From Flavipsychrobacter sp. (GTDB taxonomy: Bacteria > Bacteroidota > Bacteroidia > Chitinophagales > Chitinophagaceae): a stretch of DNA of 64,000 nt. Under the pieces are notes generated by a model. It had not been told where the DNA came from. It did no database searches and saw only the letters and a program-made list of their open reading frames with translations. The DNA lies in the NCBI GenBank assembly GCA_016786565.1, contig JAEUVY010000031.1:62001-126000 (forward strand), in the 5' to 3' direction. Position 1 is the first letter of the stretch. Every line of letters starts with the position of its first letter. Both the position numbers and the translations under genes were made by a program. This document shows positions 9,456 through 18,951 of this stretch, in pieces.

Positions 9456-10508
9456 TTAATTTTCCTCGTCGTAGTAGATCTTGTAGAACTTCTTGCCTGT
9501 TTTCTCGTCATATCCACGCTCTATAAGGCTCTTATCGCCGTGAATGTACACGTGGAAGTTCTTGTCCAGCTTCAGTACACTCTTGAATACCCTGTTCTGT
9601 TTCTTCACTGCCTGAGTAGAGATGTCGAACTGGTCGGGTAGTTCTATCTCGTTCATTTCGGTGAAGTTGTCTTCAAACTCTTTGAACGCCTTTATGATGC
9701 GTTTGTCTTCAAACACCTCTTCGGTGAACTTCTTTTTGTCGAACGCCTCGTTGGCCCTGAAGTACTCCATCGACTTGTTCAGCAGGTCTATCTGGCCTGT
9801 CTTTTCAATGTCGTATTCCTGCGGCAACTGCGCCGTTATGAACTCCTTTGCCATCCCCAGGAACTGGTTGGTATGGTAGTATTCGGTGGCCTGCGGCACT
9901 ACACCCAAGAAACTCTCGCGCCAGAACTGGGCCTCCTCGCCGCGGTTGCCGTTGCTGTCGTATATGAGCACATCAAAGCCGTTCTCGGCATTGGTGGGCA
10001 ACACCAGGGCCGCTTTGTCGAACTTGCCTATGTCGGCGCCGGTGCGCATGGTCAGTTCAGTGTCTTTGGCATCAACCTGCGTGTCCAGGAAGTGGCTCTT
10101 GGTCTCGGTCTTGAACATACCCATCACCTCTACAAACGCGCCGTTCACTATACAGTTACCAAAGTAGGCCACGTACAGCTCTCCCGGTTTCACCTTGGGG
10201 TGCGTGGTGTTCTCGTGTAGGTGCTTCGCTATGTTCACCGAGTTCTTGTGGAAGGCCGCTTCTTCGGCAAGGCTTTCCAGACAATAGTTGTACACCTCGT
10301 TGTAGTTCAGCGATGCCCCATGACTGAAGCTGTATTTCTCGCCGCCGGCATTGAACCGTGCAAAGAACGCATCGCACAGCAGCTTTCCTTCGTCTTCACC
10401 CAACTGAAAGGGCTTTTTGGACGCTATCATGTCCTGCCCGTTGCCCTTGTTGCCTATATAATGTACCGACAGCTTTTTGAGTGTCGCCTCCTGAAAGTTG
10501 AGTTGCAT
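9456..10508 (-). CDS. Nucleoid-associated protein, NdpA/YejK-like (37-kDa NAP family)
   Basis: A 350-residue protein matching the 37-kDa nucleoid-associated family. It has the N-terminal LHKLSVHYIGNKG-like start, the FFARFNAGGEKYSF region, the KPGELYVAYFGNCIVNGAFVE strand and the KAALVLPTNAENGFDVLIYD segment. E. coli YejK binds nucleoid DNA and interacts with topoisomerases; the Bacteroidota members are uncharacterised. The ATG at 10508 (MQLNFQEATLKK) is chosen over a TTG at 10517. The TTG falls inside an exact promoter -7 box (TACTTTTG, 10515-10522), so it could not be part of the transcript. The box-to-ATG distance is six bases. The gene is transcribed divergently from the NHL gene at 10562. 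Confidence 0.85.
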   Translation of the reverse strand: MQLNFQEATLKKLSVHYIGNKGNGQDMIASKKPFQLGEDEGKLLCDAFFARFNAGGEKYSFSHGASLNYNEVYNYCLESLAEEAAFHKNSVNIAKHLHENTTHPKVKPGELYVAYFGNCIVNGAFVEVMGMFKTETKSHFLDTQVDAKDTELTMRTGADIGKFDKAALVLPTNAENGFDVLIYDSNGNRGEEAQFWRESFLGVVPQATEYYHTNQFLGMAKEFITAQLPQEYDIEKTGQIDLLNKSMEYFRANEAFDKKKFTEEVFEDKRIIKAFKEFEDNFTEMNEIELPDQFDISTQAVKKQNRVFKSVLKLDKNFHVYIHGDKSLIERGYDEKTGKKFYKIYYDEEN

Positions 10509-10514
10509 AGGCGC

Positions 10515-10522
10515 CAAAAGTA
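10515..10522 (-). promoter_or_regulatory. -7 promoter box (TACTTTTG) of the nucleoid-associated protein gene
   Basis: An exact TAnnTTTG match on the minus strand, six bases before the ATG at 10508. It overlaps and rules out the upstream in-frame TTG. Confidence 0.55.
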
Positions 10523-10549
10523 CTAAAGGCGGACAATACAGTGAATGGT

Positions 10550-10557
10550 TACATTTG
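10550..10557 (+). promoter_or_regulatory. -7 promoter box (TACATTTG) of the third NHL gene
   Basis: An exact TAnnTTTG match four bases upstream of the ATG at 10562, back to back with the divergent box at 10515. Both divergent transcripts would have almost no leader. Confidence 0.45.
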
Positions 10558-10561
10558 CAAT

Positions 10562-11860
10562 ATGCTCTGCCGGTTCCTATTGCTGTTCTTTGTCGCTACG
10601 TTGTGTGGTATGCCGCTGCATGCACAACAGATAGTGACGGTGCCGGTACGTTTCTGCGACAGCCATATAGACAGTCTGGCTAATGTGCGCAGTTTCAACG
10701 GCATTGCTATTGATGCACAGGGTGTCATATATGCCACCGAGTGGAACAGCAGCTACATTGTGCGCATTGTGCCGGGCGACAGTTGTGCCGGTGTGGTGCG
10801 GCAGCGGACCGCCGGCGGCCGGTACACGGAGGCGCAGGTGGCTTTCTCTCACGGACTGTGTACCGACCGCAGCGGCAACATCTATGCCACCGAATACAAT
10901 GGCGGCATTGTGCGGAAGATAACACCCGATGGCGCCATGAGCATCGTGGCGGGGACTGCCGGGACCGGTGATCGTCGCGAAGGGGTGCCTGCTACAAACG
11001 CGCAACTGTCGGGGTTGAATATGGTGGTGGTGTCGCCGATGGGTGAGTTGTACCTCTCTGATGAACGCAACCACGTGATCCGCAAGGTGACCAACGATGG
11101 GCTCATCCGCACTGTTGCCGGCACCTACGGCAGCAAGGGCTACAGCGGCGATGGCGGCCCGGCCACCGATGCGCAGTTGCACACGCCCTATGGCCTGGCG
11201 TTGGGTGCCGATGGTAGTCTGTTTATCTCGGATATGCGCAACAATGTGGTGCGCAGGGTGAGTGCCAAGGGGCGCATAACTACCATAGCCGGAAATGGCC
11301 GCCGAGGTTACACGGGCGATGGCGGACCGGCAACGGCCGCCACGCTGAACAAACCCACAGGCATAACACTGGACAGGGCCGGTGATCTGTATATTGCTGA
11401 TGAAGACAACCATGTGGTGCGCAAGGTGACACGGGATGGCATCATCACCACCTTTGCCGGTACCGGTGTGGGGGGCAGAAGCGGCACGGGCATACCCGCC
11501 ACGACAAGTAAATTGTCTAATCCGCGAGATGTGGCCACCGATGATGCGGGTAATCTGTATGTAATAGATTTCAACCGCGATAATCTGAGCCGTATCCATA
11601 AAATAGTGAGCAAGTCACCTGCGGCCGAGGCAACGGTGAACGTATCGGTGAATGCGGACAATGAACTGATAGTTGCCGTGACGGGTGCGGTGTACCACCG
11701 TGCTGTGGTGACCGATGCCCACGGACGTGAGGTGTATAACGCGCCTGTAACTACCGGCACCTTCAGGATAGATGTAAGCGCCTTCGCGCCGGGTATGTAT
11801 TCGCTGCGGCTTTCTGAGGGGGCGGCTACCCACACGGTAAGTTTCGTAAAGTCGGAGTGA
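10562..11860 (+). CDS. Secreted NHL-repeat protein with C-terminal sorting domain
   Basis: About 432 residues from the ATG at 10562. That start gives the signal peptide MLCRFLLLFFVATLCGMPLHAQ; a GTG at 10541 lies upstream of the likely transcription start. Six or so NHL blades follow, for example IRTVAGTYGSKGYSGDGGPA and GDLYIADEDNHVVRKVTRDG. The last ~75 residues resemble a T9SS type A domain (YHRAVVTDAHGREVYNAPV, ending in APGMYSLRLSEGAATHTVSF) but lack the usual YPNP entry motif. It should be a surface-displayed propeller. It is GC-richer and more diverged than the tandem pair at 3609/5027. Binding partner unknown. Confidence 0.82.
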   Translation: MLCRFLLLFFVATLCGMPLHAQQIVTVPVRFCDSHIDSLANVRSFNGIAIDAQGVIYATEWNSSYIVRIVPGDSCAGVVRQRTAGGRYTEAQVAFSHGLCTDRSGNIYATEYNGGIVRKITPDGAMSIVAGTAGTGDRREGVPATNAQLSGLNMVVVSPMGELYLSDERNHVIRKVTNDGLIRTVAGTYGSKGYSGDGGPATDAQLHTPYGLALGADGSLFISDMRNNVVRRVSAKGRITTIAGNGRRGYTGDGGPATAATLNKPTGITLDRAGDLYIADEDNHVVRKVTRDGIITTFAGTGVGGRSGTGIPATTSKLSNPRDVATDDAGNLYVIDFNRDNLSRIHKIVSKSPAAEATVNVSVNADNELIVAVTGAVYHRAVVTDAHGREVYNAPVTTGTFRIDVSAFAPGMYSLRLSEGAATHTVSFVKSE

Positions 11861-11981
11861 CGGGGGGCGGGGTGGTTATGCTTTTCCGGACTGTGCGGCT
11901 TCAATAAGCTGACTGCGCATTTTGCGCATTTTTTTTCTTTTTCCCATTCCTTACTTAGTTCGTTGATCATCAATAAAAATG

Positions 11982-12051
11982 TGAGAAGCAGGTGCGCAAT
12001 CTGCTTCCCACTGCTTCTCAAAACCTGCGCACTTCTTCTCAGGGTGAGAAG
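11982..12051. repeat. Cluster of inverted TGAGAAG/CTTCTCA heptamers
   Basis: TGAGAAG occurs at 11982-11988 and 12045-12051, and its complement CTTCTCA at 12014-12020 and 12035-12041. A TGCGCA pair (11993-11998 and 12026-12031) is nested between them. The RNA could fold into alternative hairpins, or the DNA could bind a protein. Confidence 0.5.
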
Positions 12052-12187
12052 TAAGTAAAAATTGTTATTTGTGCTGCTGCCTTCCATTTTACTCAACTTC
12101 TAATCAAGTTACAACCCTGCGGGAATAGGGAAAAGAGGAAAGTTTTATGAAAGTGAGTTTTCTGTAGTATGACAGATATTCTTTGTT

Positions 12188-12535
12188 GTTCTTTTGCCTT
12201 GATGCAAAAGAACCAAAAAATCAAGGCTGTATAAAAATTGGCTAAAAAATGTCTGCACTCCGCTGCAAAATATAGATATCTATCATTGCTGTGTTCGCTA
12301 CTGAACCTTCGCTACTATCAGCGGAGTGCCATCTACCTCCATAGATTTTGCGGCCGCTACGTTACGTCATTTTTCTTAACGCCATTTTTATAAGGCCGGA
12401 ATTTGAGGTGTGTCGTTATTACTACTGTTTATAGAGCAACCTCAAGACTAACACGTTCCAGACATTTAAAGAAGGGAGCACGACAACCACATCTACGGAA
12501 ATATGAATGCGCCATCAAGAGCTGAGCGTAGTTGC
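12188..12535 (+). repeat. Dispersed non-coding element, copy 1
   Basis: It begins with a perfect 10-bp hairpin (GTTCTTTTGC, 6-nt loop, GCAAAAGAAC) followed by CAAAA. It ends with a 51-base block (12485-12535) that recurs at 51664-51714 with about 44 of 51 identical bases by my count. The middle is weakly similar between the copies. It encodes no protein that I can recognise. Confidence 0.65.
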
Positions 12536-12653
12536 TTTATTGAGCACATCCCGGTAAGTGGGACTCTCGATGCTGCTAATCTATGCGCAGGTTTTATGTT
12601 TTTTGGTTCTCCGGCCTTTGCACTTTCCATCAAGAGCCTTTTTGCAAAAAAAT

Positions 12654-12688
12654 AAGCCTTCTGAACGCCGCAGCGATGCAGAAGGCTT
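12654..12688 (-). terminator. Intrinsic terminator of the tyrosine phenol-lyase gene
   Basis: On the minus strand the transcript reads AAGCCTTCTG, a 15-nt loop, CAGAAGGCTT and then a T-rich tract (ATTTTTTT). This is a standard hairpin-plus-U-run terminator. Confidence 0.8.
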
Positions 12689-12690
12689 CG

Positions 12691-12717
12691 ATAACCTGCA
12701 AGTGCGTTGCAGGTTAT
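12691..12717. repeat. Perfect 10-bp inverted repeat just after the lyase stop
   Basis: ATAACCTGCA and TGCAGGTTAT flank a 7-nt loop. It lies between the stop codon and the terminator hairpin, giving two tandem hairpins in the 3' untranslated region. Confidence 0.7.
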
Positions 12718-12725
12718 GTTTGTTT

Positions 12726-14156
<1,431 letters not shown>

Positions 14157-14261
14157 TTATGACGGGAGTCACAGCGCGGGTGAGTGACGTGGGGTAATAA
14201 TGGTTCAAAAGTGTAACCAAATTTCAGGACGAGGGAGGTTTATCATACCTCGTTTTCTGCA

Positions 14262-14290
14262 GTATCACAGATTTTCCTTTTGCCGGGGTA
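14262..14290 (+). repeat. Partial copy of the leader of the dispersed element
   Basis: GTTTTCTGCAGTATCACAGA here matches GTTTTCTGTAGTATGACAGA at 12157, and the similarity continues through TTTTCCTTTTGCC. Only the left flank of the element is present. Confidence 0.5.
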
Positions 14291-14580
14291 AACGGCAGTG
14301 GCTACCTTTTGTGTGGAGCAGCAAGGACCGATCACGCCTGTTGGTATTTGCGGTTTTGTTATGTGGGAGATTTTTGGGAGTTTTTTGACCGGTGGGAGAT
14401 CTGTAATGTGTTGATTGTCACGGTTATTGTGGCAAAAAGTAGCTAAAATGACTTTTTTAAAAACGGGAGATTCCTGCACCCGTTCGGGCTTGTGGCAATG
14501 TGCAGGGGCAAGCGTAGCAGGGAAGAACTGGGCGTAAAAGGGATACAGAAGCAAATCGCCATAATATCGTTACTTTTATG

Positions 14581-14588
14581 TAACTTTG
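14581..14588 (+). promoter_or_regulatory. -7 promoter box (TAACTTTG) of queA
   Basis: An exact TAnnTTTG match 29 bases before the ATG at 14618. It places the transcript start downstream of an in-frame upstream start at 14492 and so fixes the shorter protein. Confidence 0.55.
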
Positions 14589-14617
14589 CACACTTTTCAT
14601 TCAATCCATTCTCATAT

Positions 14618-15667
14618 ATGAAGTTGTCGCAGTTTAAGTTCGACTTACCATTAAATCTCATAGCGCAACATCCTGCAAAAAAACGCGACGAAAGCCGTCT
14701 GATGGTGATCCATCGCGATACAGGCAAAATTGAGCACAAGGTTTTTAAAGACGTTCTCAATTATTTCAACGACAAAGACGTGATGATCGTGAACAACACA
14801 AAGGTGTTCCCGGCGCGTTTATATGGTCGCAAAGAAAAAACAGGCGCCAAGATAGAGGTGTTCCTGCTGCGTGAACTGAACAAACCAAACCATCTGTGGG
14901 ACGTGATCGTTGATCCGGCCCGTAAGATACGCGTTGGTAACAAACTGTACTTTGGCGACAACGATGAGTTGGTAGCAGAAGTAATAGACAACACAACATC
15001 GCGTGGTCGTACCATCCGCTTCCTTTTTGATGGTAACGAACAGGAGTTCCGCGGAATGCTGGACCTGCTGGGCGAAACCCCACTGCCAAAATACATCAAG
15101 CGCAAGCCTGAAGACGAAGATAAAGAACGCTACCAGACAGTATATGCCAAGTATGAAGGCGCTGTTGCGGCTCCAACCGCGGGTATGCACTTCAGCCGCG
15201 AACTGATAAAAAGGCTGGAGATAGTAGGCGTGAAGTTTGCAGAAGTGACCCTGCACACGGGCCTCGGTACCTTCCGCCCGATAGAGGTTGAAGATCTGTC
15301 GAAACACAAGATGGACGCCGAATACTTTAAAGTGGACGACTATGCTGCCAACATGGTGAACCGTGCTAAGATTGAGAAGCGCCACATCTGCTCGGTAGGT
15401 ACTACCACAATGCGTGCGCTGGAAAGCTCGGTGACAGCACAGGGACTGCTGAAGCCGGAGGAAGGATGGACGAATGTGTTCATTCACCCGCCGTATAACT
15501 TCTCTATCGCTGATTCGCTGATCACTAACTTCCACCTGCCAAAGACAAGCCTCATGATCATGGCGTGTGCCTTTGCCGGTTACGACCTGATGATGACCGC
15601 TTACGAAACGGCTATCAAAGAAAAATACCGCTTCTTCAGCTATGGAGATGCAATGCTGGTTCTGTAA
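14618..15667 (+). CDS. queA: S-adenosylmethionine:tRNA ribosyltransferase-isomerase
   Basis: A 349-residue protein of standard QueA length, starting [20 protein letters not shown]. Family motifs are present: [43 protein letters not shown] and the C-terminal [13 protein letters not shown]. The enzyme transfers the ribose part of S-adenosylmethionine to preQ1-modified tRNA, forming epoxyqueuosine at wobble position 34. An upstream in-frame start would add 42 residues unlike any QueA and lies ahead of the promoter box, so the ATG at 14618 is used. No other queuosine genes are nearby. A strong terminator follows and separates it from the convergent lysA. Confidence 0.95.
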   Translation: MKLSQFKFDLPLNLIAQHPAKKRDESRLMVIHRDTGKIEHKVFKDVLNYFNDKDVMIVNNTKVFPARLYGRKEKTGAKIEVFLLRELNKPNHLWDVIVDPARKIRVGNKLYFGDNDELVAEVIDNTTSRGRTIRFLFDGNEQEFRGMLDLLGETPLPKYIKRKPEDEDKERYQTVYAKYEGAVAAPTAGMHFSRELIKRLEIVGVKFAEVTLHTGLGTFRPIEVEDLSKHKMDAEYFKVDDYAANMVNRAKIEKRHICSVGTTTMRALESSVTAQGLLKPEEGWTNVFIHPPYNFSIADSLITNFHLPKTSLMIMACAFAGYDLMMTAYETAIKEKYRFFSYGDAMLVL

Positions 15668-15692
15668 GACATGATCTTATTTAAAAGAGAAA

Positions 15693-15722
15693 CGCACCGG
15701 GAGGCCGGTGCGCTTTTCTTTT
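15693..15722 (+). terminator. Intrinsic terminator after queA
   Basis: CGCACCGG, a GAGG loop, CCGGTGCG and then CTTTTCTTTT. A perfect 8-bp stem with a T-rich tail, between convergent queA and lysA. Confidence 0.85.
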
Positions 15723-15738
15723 ATGCGTAGGTCTGTGA

Positions 15739-16947
15739 TCAGACGATCTGGTTCTTCAACAGGTCTTCAAACACATCGGCGCGGCGGATGAGTTTTGGCT
15801 GGCCGTTCTGTATCAGTACCTCGGCAGGCTTGAGGCGCGAGTTGAAGTTGCTGCTCATCTCGAAGCCATAGGCACCGGCGTTGTGGAAGGCAAGGAAGTC
15901 GCCCTCGCGCACCTCGCTCAGCACACGGTCCCAGGCAAATGTATCGGTCTCGCAGATGTTGCCCACAACGGTATAGATACGTTTGGCGCCATCGGGGTTG
16001 GAGATGTTGGTGATGCGGTGGTAAGAGTCGTAGAACATAGGGCGGATGAGGTGGTTGAAGCCTGAGTTGACGCCTACGAACACAGTTGCGGTGGTCTGTT
16101 TGATGACGTTGGCCTTTACTACAAACCAGCCGCATTCGCTCACCAGGTATTTGCCCGGTTCGAACCAGATCTCCAGCTTGCGGTTGTACTCGCGTTCGAA
16201 CTCCATGGCCGCCTCTGCTACCTTCTGGCCCAGCAGGTACACATCGGTCTCCTGGTCGTCTTCTTTATATGGCACCTTGAACCCGCTGCCGAGGTCTATG
16301 AAGTCGAGGTCTTTGAAGTGAGTGGCTATGCCGAACATCACATCGAGGCCCTGCAGGAACACGTCGATATCCTTGATCTCGGAGCCGGTGTGCATGTGCA
16401 GGCCCTGAACGTGGAGCCCGGTGGTCTTGACGATGCGCTCAATGTGGCGGAGCTGGTGGATGGAGATACCGAATTTGCTGTCGATATGCCCTGTAGAGAT
16501 CTTGTAATTGCCACCTGCAACAATATGCGGATTGATGCGGATGCAAACAGGGTAAGATCCTCCATATACATTGCCGAAGCGCTCGAGTATGGAGATGTTG
16601 TCTATGTTGATGCGCACACCAAGGTCCACGCAGGCAACTATCTCATCGAAATCGACACAGTTGGGTGTGAAAAGGATCTCCTGAGGAGCGAAACCGGCCA
16701 GCAGGCCCAGCTTCACCTCGTTGATGCTGACACAGTCGAGCAGGCCGCCCAGGCTCTTGACATATTTAAGGATGTTGACGTTGGTGAGTGCCTTGCAGGC
16801 ATAGAAGAACTTTGTAGGGTGGGCCTTGAAGGCATCGGTAAGTTTGTTGTAGCGTTCGGCTATCTGTTCGGCATGGTACACGTAGACGGGTGTACCGAAT
16901 TCATTGGCAACAGCAATAAGCTGTTCATTACTTAACGGTTGAAACAT
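15739..16947 (-). CDS. lysA: Diaminopimelate decarboxylase
   Basis: A 402-residue PLP-dependent, alanine-racemase-fold decarboxylase. The PLP lysine is in FFYACKALTN (K52). The HTGSEI motif, the GSGFKVPY glycine loop, EPGKYLV and the GNICETDT cysteine of the dimer partner site are all present. It converts meso-diaminopimelate to lysine, the last step of lysine synthesis. The length is typical of the Bacteroidota form, with no fused aspartokinase. An exact -7 box (TACTTTTG) lies four bases before the ATG, suggesting a leaderless message. The nearest lysine-related gene is lysS, about 7 kb away. Confidence 0.95.
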   Translation of the reverse strand: MFQPLSNEQLIAVANEFGTPVYVYHAEQIAERYNKLTDAFKAHPTKFFYACKALTNVNILKYVKSLGGLLDCVSINEVKLGLLAGFAPQEILFTPNCVDFDEIVACVDLGVRINIDNISILERFGNVYGGSYPVCIRINPHIVAGGNYKISTGHIDSKFGISIHQLRHIERIVKTTGLHVQGLHMHTGSEIKDIDVFLQGLDVMFGIATHFKDLDFIDLGSGFKVPYKEDDQETDVYLLGQKVAEAAMEFEREYNRKLEIWFEPGKYLVSECGWFVVKANVIKQTTATVFVGVNSGFNHLIRPMFYDSYHRITNISNPDGAKRIYTVVGNICETDTFAWDRVLSEVREGDFLAFHNAGAYGFEMSSNFNSRLKPAEVLIQNGQPKLIRRADVFEDLLKNQIV

Positions 16948-16951
16948 GGCG

Positions 16952-16959
16952 CAAAAGTA
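16952..16959 (-). promoter_or_regulatory. -7 promoter box (TACTTTTG) of lysA
   Basis: An exact TAnnTTTG match on the minus strand with only four bases (GCGC-type spacer) before the ATG. Confidence 0.5.
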
Positions 16960-17093
16960 AGCTGTAAAGTCGTAAGATGCTTAACGTATATGTAACGAAT
17001 GTTGCAGGTGTGCTATGGCGAAGCTGGCAGGTGAATGGTGCTAACTGATGCTTCTCCCCGTGTCGCGTATCCCGTTTGTCGTTGGGGGATAGT

Positions 17094-17124
17094 TTTGCAA
17101 AAATGAAAGATTGGTATATCTTTA
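17094..17124 (+). promoter_or_regulatory. Promoter with -33 TTTG and -7 TATCTTTA
   Basis: TTTG (17094-17097) and TATCTTTA (17117-17124) are separated by 19 bases, the standard spacing for the phylum. The last base of the -7 box deviates (A for G). The ATG at 17173 follows 48 bases later. Confidence 0.6.
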
Positions 17125-17172
17125 GCCCTTATAACTAATTCAACGAATTTCAACTAACTAAATATCTTGCAC

Positions 17173-17739
17173 ATGCAGAGAAAGATGTACATATTTTGCC
17201 TTGCCCTTGCAATGATCGCCTCGGCAACACAGGCGGTGGCACAGAAGGGTAAAAGTGAATTTGCCTTGGGTTATGGTCGTTTCAGTATCTATCAGTTCGC
17301 TAACCGTCCGCCCTACAATACGTCTTCAGGTACATTCAGTCTTACTTACAGGTACTATCTGTCGCCAACAGTGACACTGGGTCTGGGTTTTGGTCAGGAG
17401 CGTATCAGCAACTGGGCAAGCTTCGCATCATTCATTCCGGAAGTGACTTTCAAATATCTGGATACTAAGGATAGCCACGTGCGTGTGCGCCTTTATGGTT
17501 CGGTAGGATATGGTTTCTCAGTACTTACAGACCTTCACCCAACCGGCCCGGGCCAGGTGGATGAGTCGGGCGCAAAGCCATGGGGTTTTCAGGCTACACC
17601 GATCGGTATCCGTATAGGCAGGCAGTTTGCGGGTTTTGCTGAGCTGGGCCTTGGTTATAAGGGGTTGCTGCACGGCGGTATCGCATGGCGTTTTCCTAAG
17701 CACTGGCGCAACAAGGAAGTTGAAACTGATCAGAAATAA
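17173..17739 (+). CDS. Small outer-membrane beta-barrel-like protein
   Basis: 188 residues from the ATG at 17173; a TTG two codons upstream is less likely. A signal peptide (MQRKMYIFCLALAMIASATQAVAQ) is followed by alternating polar/hydrophobic strands ending in aromatic residues: EFALGYGRFSIYQF, GTFSLTYRYYLSP, VTLGLGFGQERI, RVRLYGSVGYGFSVL and PIGIRIGRQFAGFAELGLGYKG. This is typical of an eight-stranded outer-membrane barrel. The C-terminal tail is charged. No specific family is recognised. It has its own promoter and a strong terminator, so it is monocistronic. Role unknown. Confidence 0.75.
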   Translation: MQRKMYIFCLALAMIASATQAVAQKGKSEFALGYGRFSIYQFANRPPYNTSSGTFSLTYRYYLSPTVTLGLGFGQERISNWASFASFIPEVTFKYLDTKDSHVRVRLYGSVGYGFSVLTDLHPTGPGQVDESGAKPWGFQATPIGIRIGRQFAGFAELGLGYKGLLHGGIAWRFPKHWRNKEVETDQK

Positions 17740-17762
17740 TTTTAAGGAACATAGTTCAGGAG

Positions 17763-17792
17763 AAATGTGCGGTGATGCCGCACATTTTTTTT
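17763..17792 (+). terminator. Intrinsic terminator
   Basis: ATGTGCGG, a TGATG loop, CCGCACAT and then a run of T. A perfect 8-bp stem just after the barrel gene. Confidence 0.85.
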
Positions 17793-17874
17793 GAAAACGA
17801 TTTTAAGAAGAACGCAACAAAAGAAAGAGGCAATAGTGGGCAAAAAGCCTCAATTTTGCAGCCGTCTGCCGTAC

Positions 17875-18951
17875 ATGAAAAAACTCGACTGGTACATAGT
17901 CCGCAAGTTTCTGAGCACCTTTTTCTTCGCCATTATGATATTGGCGGTGATATCGTGTGTGATAGACTATTCGGAGAAGGTGGACAATATAGTGTCGAAG
18001 AAGGCGCCCTTTCTGGTGGTGGTGAACTACTATAAGAACTTCGTTCCGCACATTACTGCGTTGCTGTTCCCGTTGTTCATTTTCATTGCCACTATCTTCT
18101 TTACCTCTAAGCTTGCCTATAAGTCGGAGATCATAGCGATACTGTCGTCGGGGGTGTCGTTCAGCCGTTTTCTGCGACCCTATGTGATAGGCGGCGGGTT
18201 TCTGTGTCTGGTGTCGCTACTGTCGAACCACTGGGTGATACCGAATGCCAACAAGCAGCGGATACACTTTGAGGATACCTACATCAATGACGGCAACTAC
18301 CGGTATGCATCGGACAATCTGCATCTGGGCATAGCCAAGGGCACTTATATATATATGCAGAACTTCAACTTCGATAACATGACGGGTAACCGTTTTTGTG
18401 TAGAGAAGATGGAGGGTACACTGCTGAAGGAAAAGGTGATGGCAGATTATGTTGTGTATGATACTGCCAAGAAGATATGGCAGATGCACAATGTGGTGGT
18501 ACGCACGAATGACGGTCTGAAAGAGAAACTGGTGAAGGTGCCGGAGATGAATGTGGCTTACCCCTTCACGCCGCGTGACCTGAACAGGGGCGATGCCATA
18601 AGGGAGGCGCTGACCACACCGCAGCTGAATGCCTACATCAAGCAGGAACAGATGAGGGGTACAGAGAATCTGAGCAGTTTCTTCATAGAGAAAGAACGCA
18701 GGACCGCGCAGCCGTTTGCCGGATTTATCCTCACGATTATAGGTGCGTGTATCGCCAGCCGAAAGATAAGGGGCGGATCGGGGTTGCACCTGGCGCTGGG
18801 TATTGCCATCAGTGCCATTTACATCATGTTCATGCAGATCTCATCGACGTTTGCCACCAAGGCCAATCTGGACCCGATGATAGCCATGTGGATCCCCAAC
18901 ATGATCTTCGGGGTAGTGGCGCTAGTGATGTATCGCCGTCAGTTGCGGTAG
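17875..18951 (+). CDS. LptF/LptG family lipopolysaccharide-export permease
   Basis: 358 residues starting MKKLDWYIVRKFLSTFFF. The first transmembrane helix and the following IDYSEKVDNIV motif are typical of the YjgP/YjgQ (LptF/LptG) family. Three more helices follow: one at about residues 55-80 (LLFPLFIFIATIFFTSKL), with the ILSSGVSFSRFLRPY coupling-helix region after it, then a ~150-residue periplasmic beta-jellyroll, then two terminal helices (FILTIIGACIAS and PNMIFGVVALVMY). It forms the membrane part of the LptBFG ABC exporter that pulls LPS out of the inner membrane. The ATG at 17875 is preferred over an upstream TTG near 17791 that overlaps the preceding terminator. F and G cannot be told apart from the sequence alone. 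Confidence 0.9.
   Translation: MKKLDWYIVRKFLSTFFFAIMILAVISCVIDYSEKVDNIVSKKAPFLVVVNYYKNFVPHITALLFPLFIFIATIFFTSKLAYKSEIIAILSSGVSFSRFLRPYVIGGGFLCLVSLLSNHWVIPNANKQRIHFEDTYINDGNYRYASDNLHLGIAKGTYIYMQNFNFDNMTGNRFCVEKMEGTLLKEKVMADYVVYDTAKKIWQMHNVVVRTNDGLKEKLVKVPEMNVAYPFTPRDLNRGDAIREALTTPQLNAYIKQEQMRGTENLSSFFIEKERRTAQPFAGFILTIIGACIASRKIRGGSGLHLALGIAISAIYIMFMQISSTFATKANLDPMIAMWIPNMIFGVVALVMYRRQLR

Larger units (their letters stand above)
11861..12725. other. Long intergenic region with repeats, no convincing gene
   Basis: About 865 bases between convergent genes. It holds a cluster of TGAGAAG/CTTCTCA heptamers (11982-12051), a dispersed non-coding element (12188-12535) and two hairpins next to the tyrosine phenol-lyase stop (12654-12717). 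The open frames here show no family resemblance and overlap the repeats. Confidence 0.7.

Noticed and set aside
10509-10517. TTG start for the nucleoid-associated protein
   Set aside because: The TTG is part of the TACTTTTG promoter box and cannot be in the transcript.
14492-14617. Upstream in-frame extension of queA
   Set aside because: The extra 42 residues have no QueA similarity and precede an exact -7 box at 14581; the protein starts normally at 14618.
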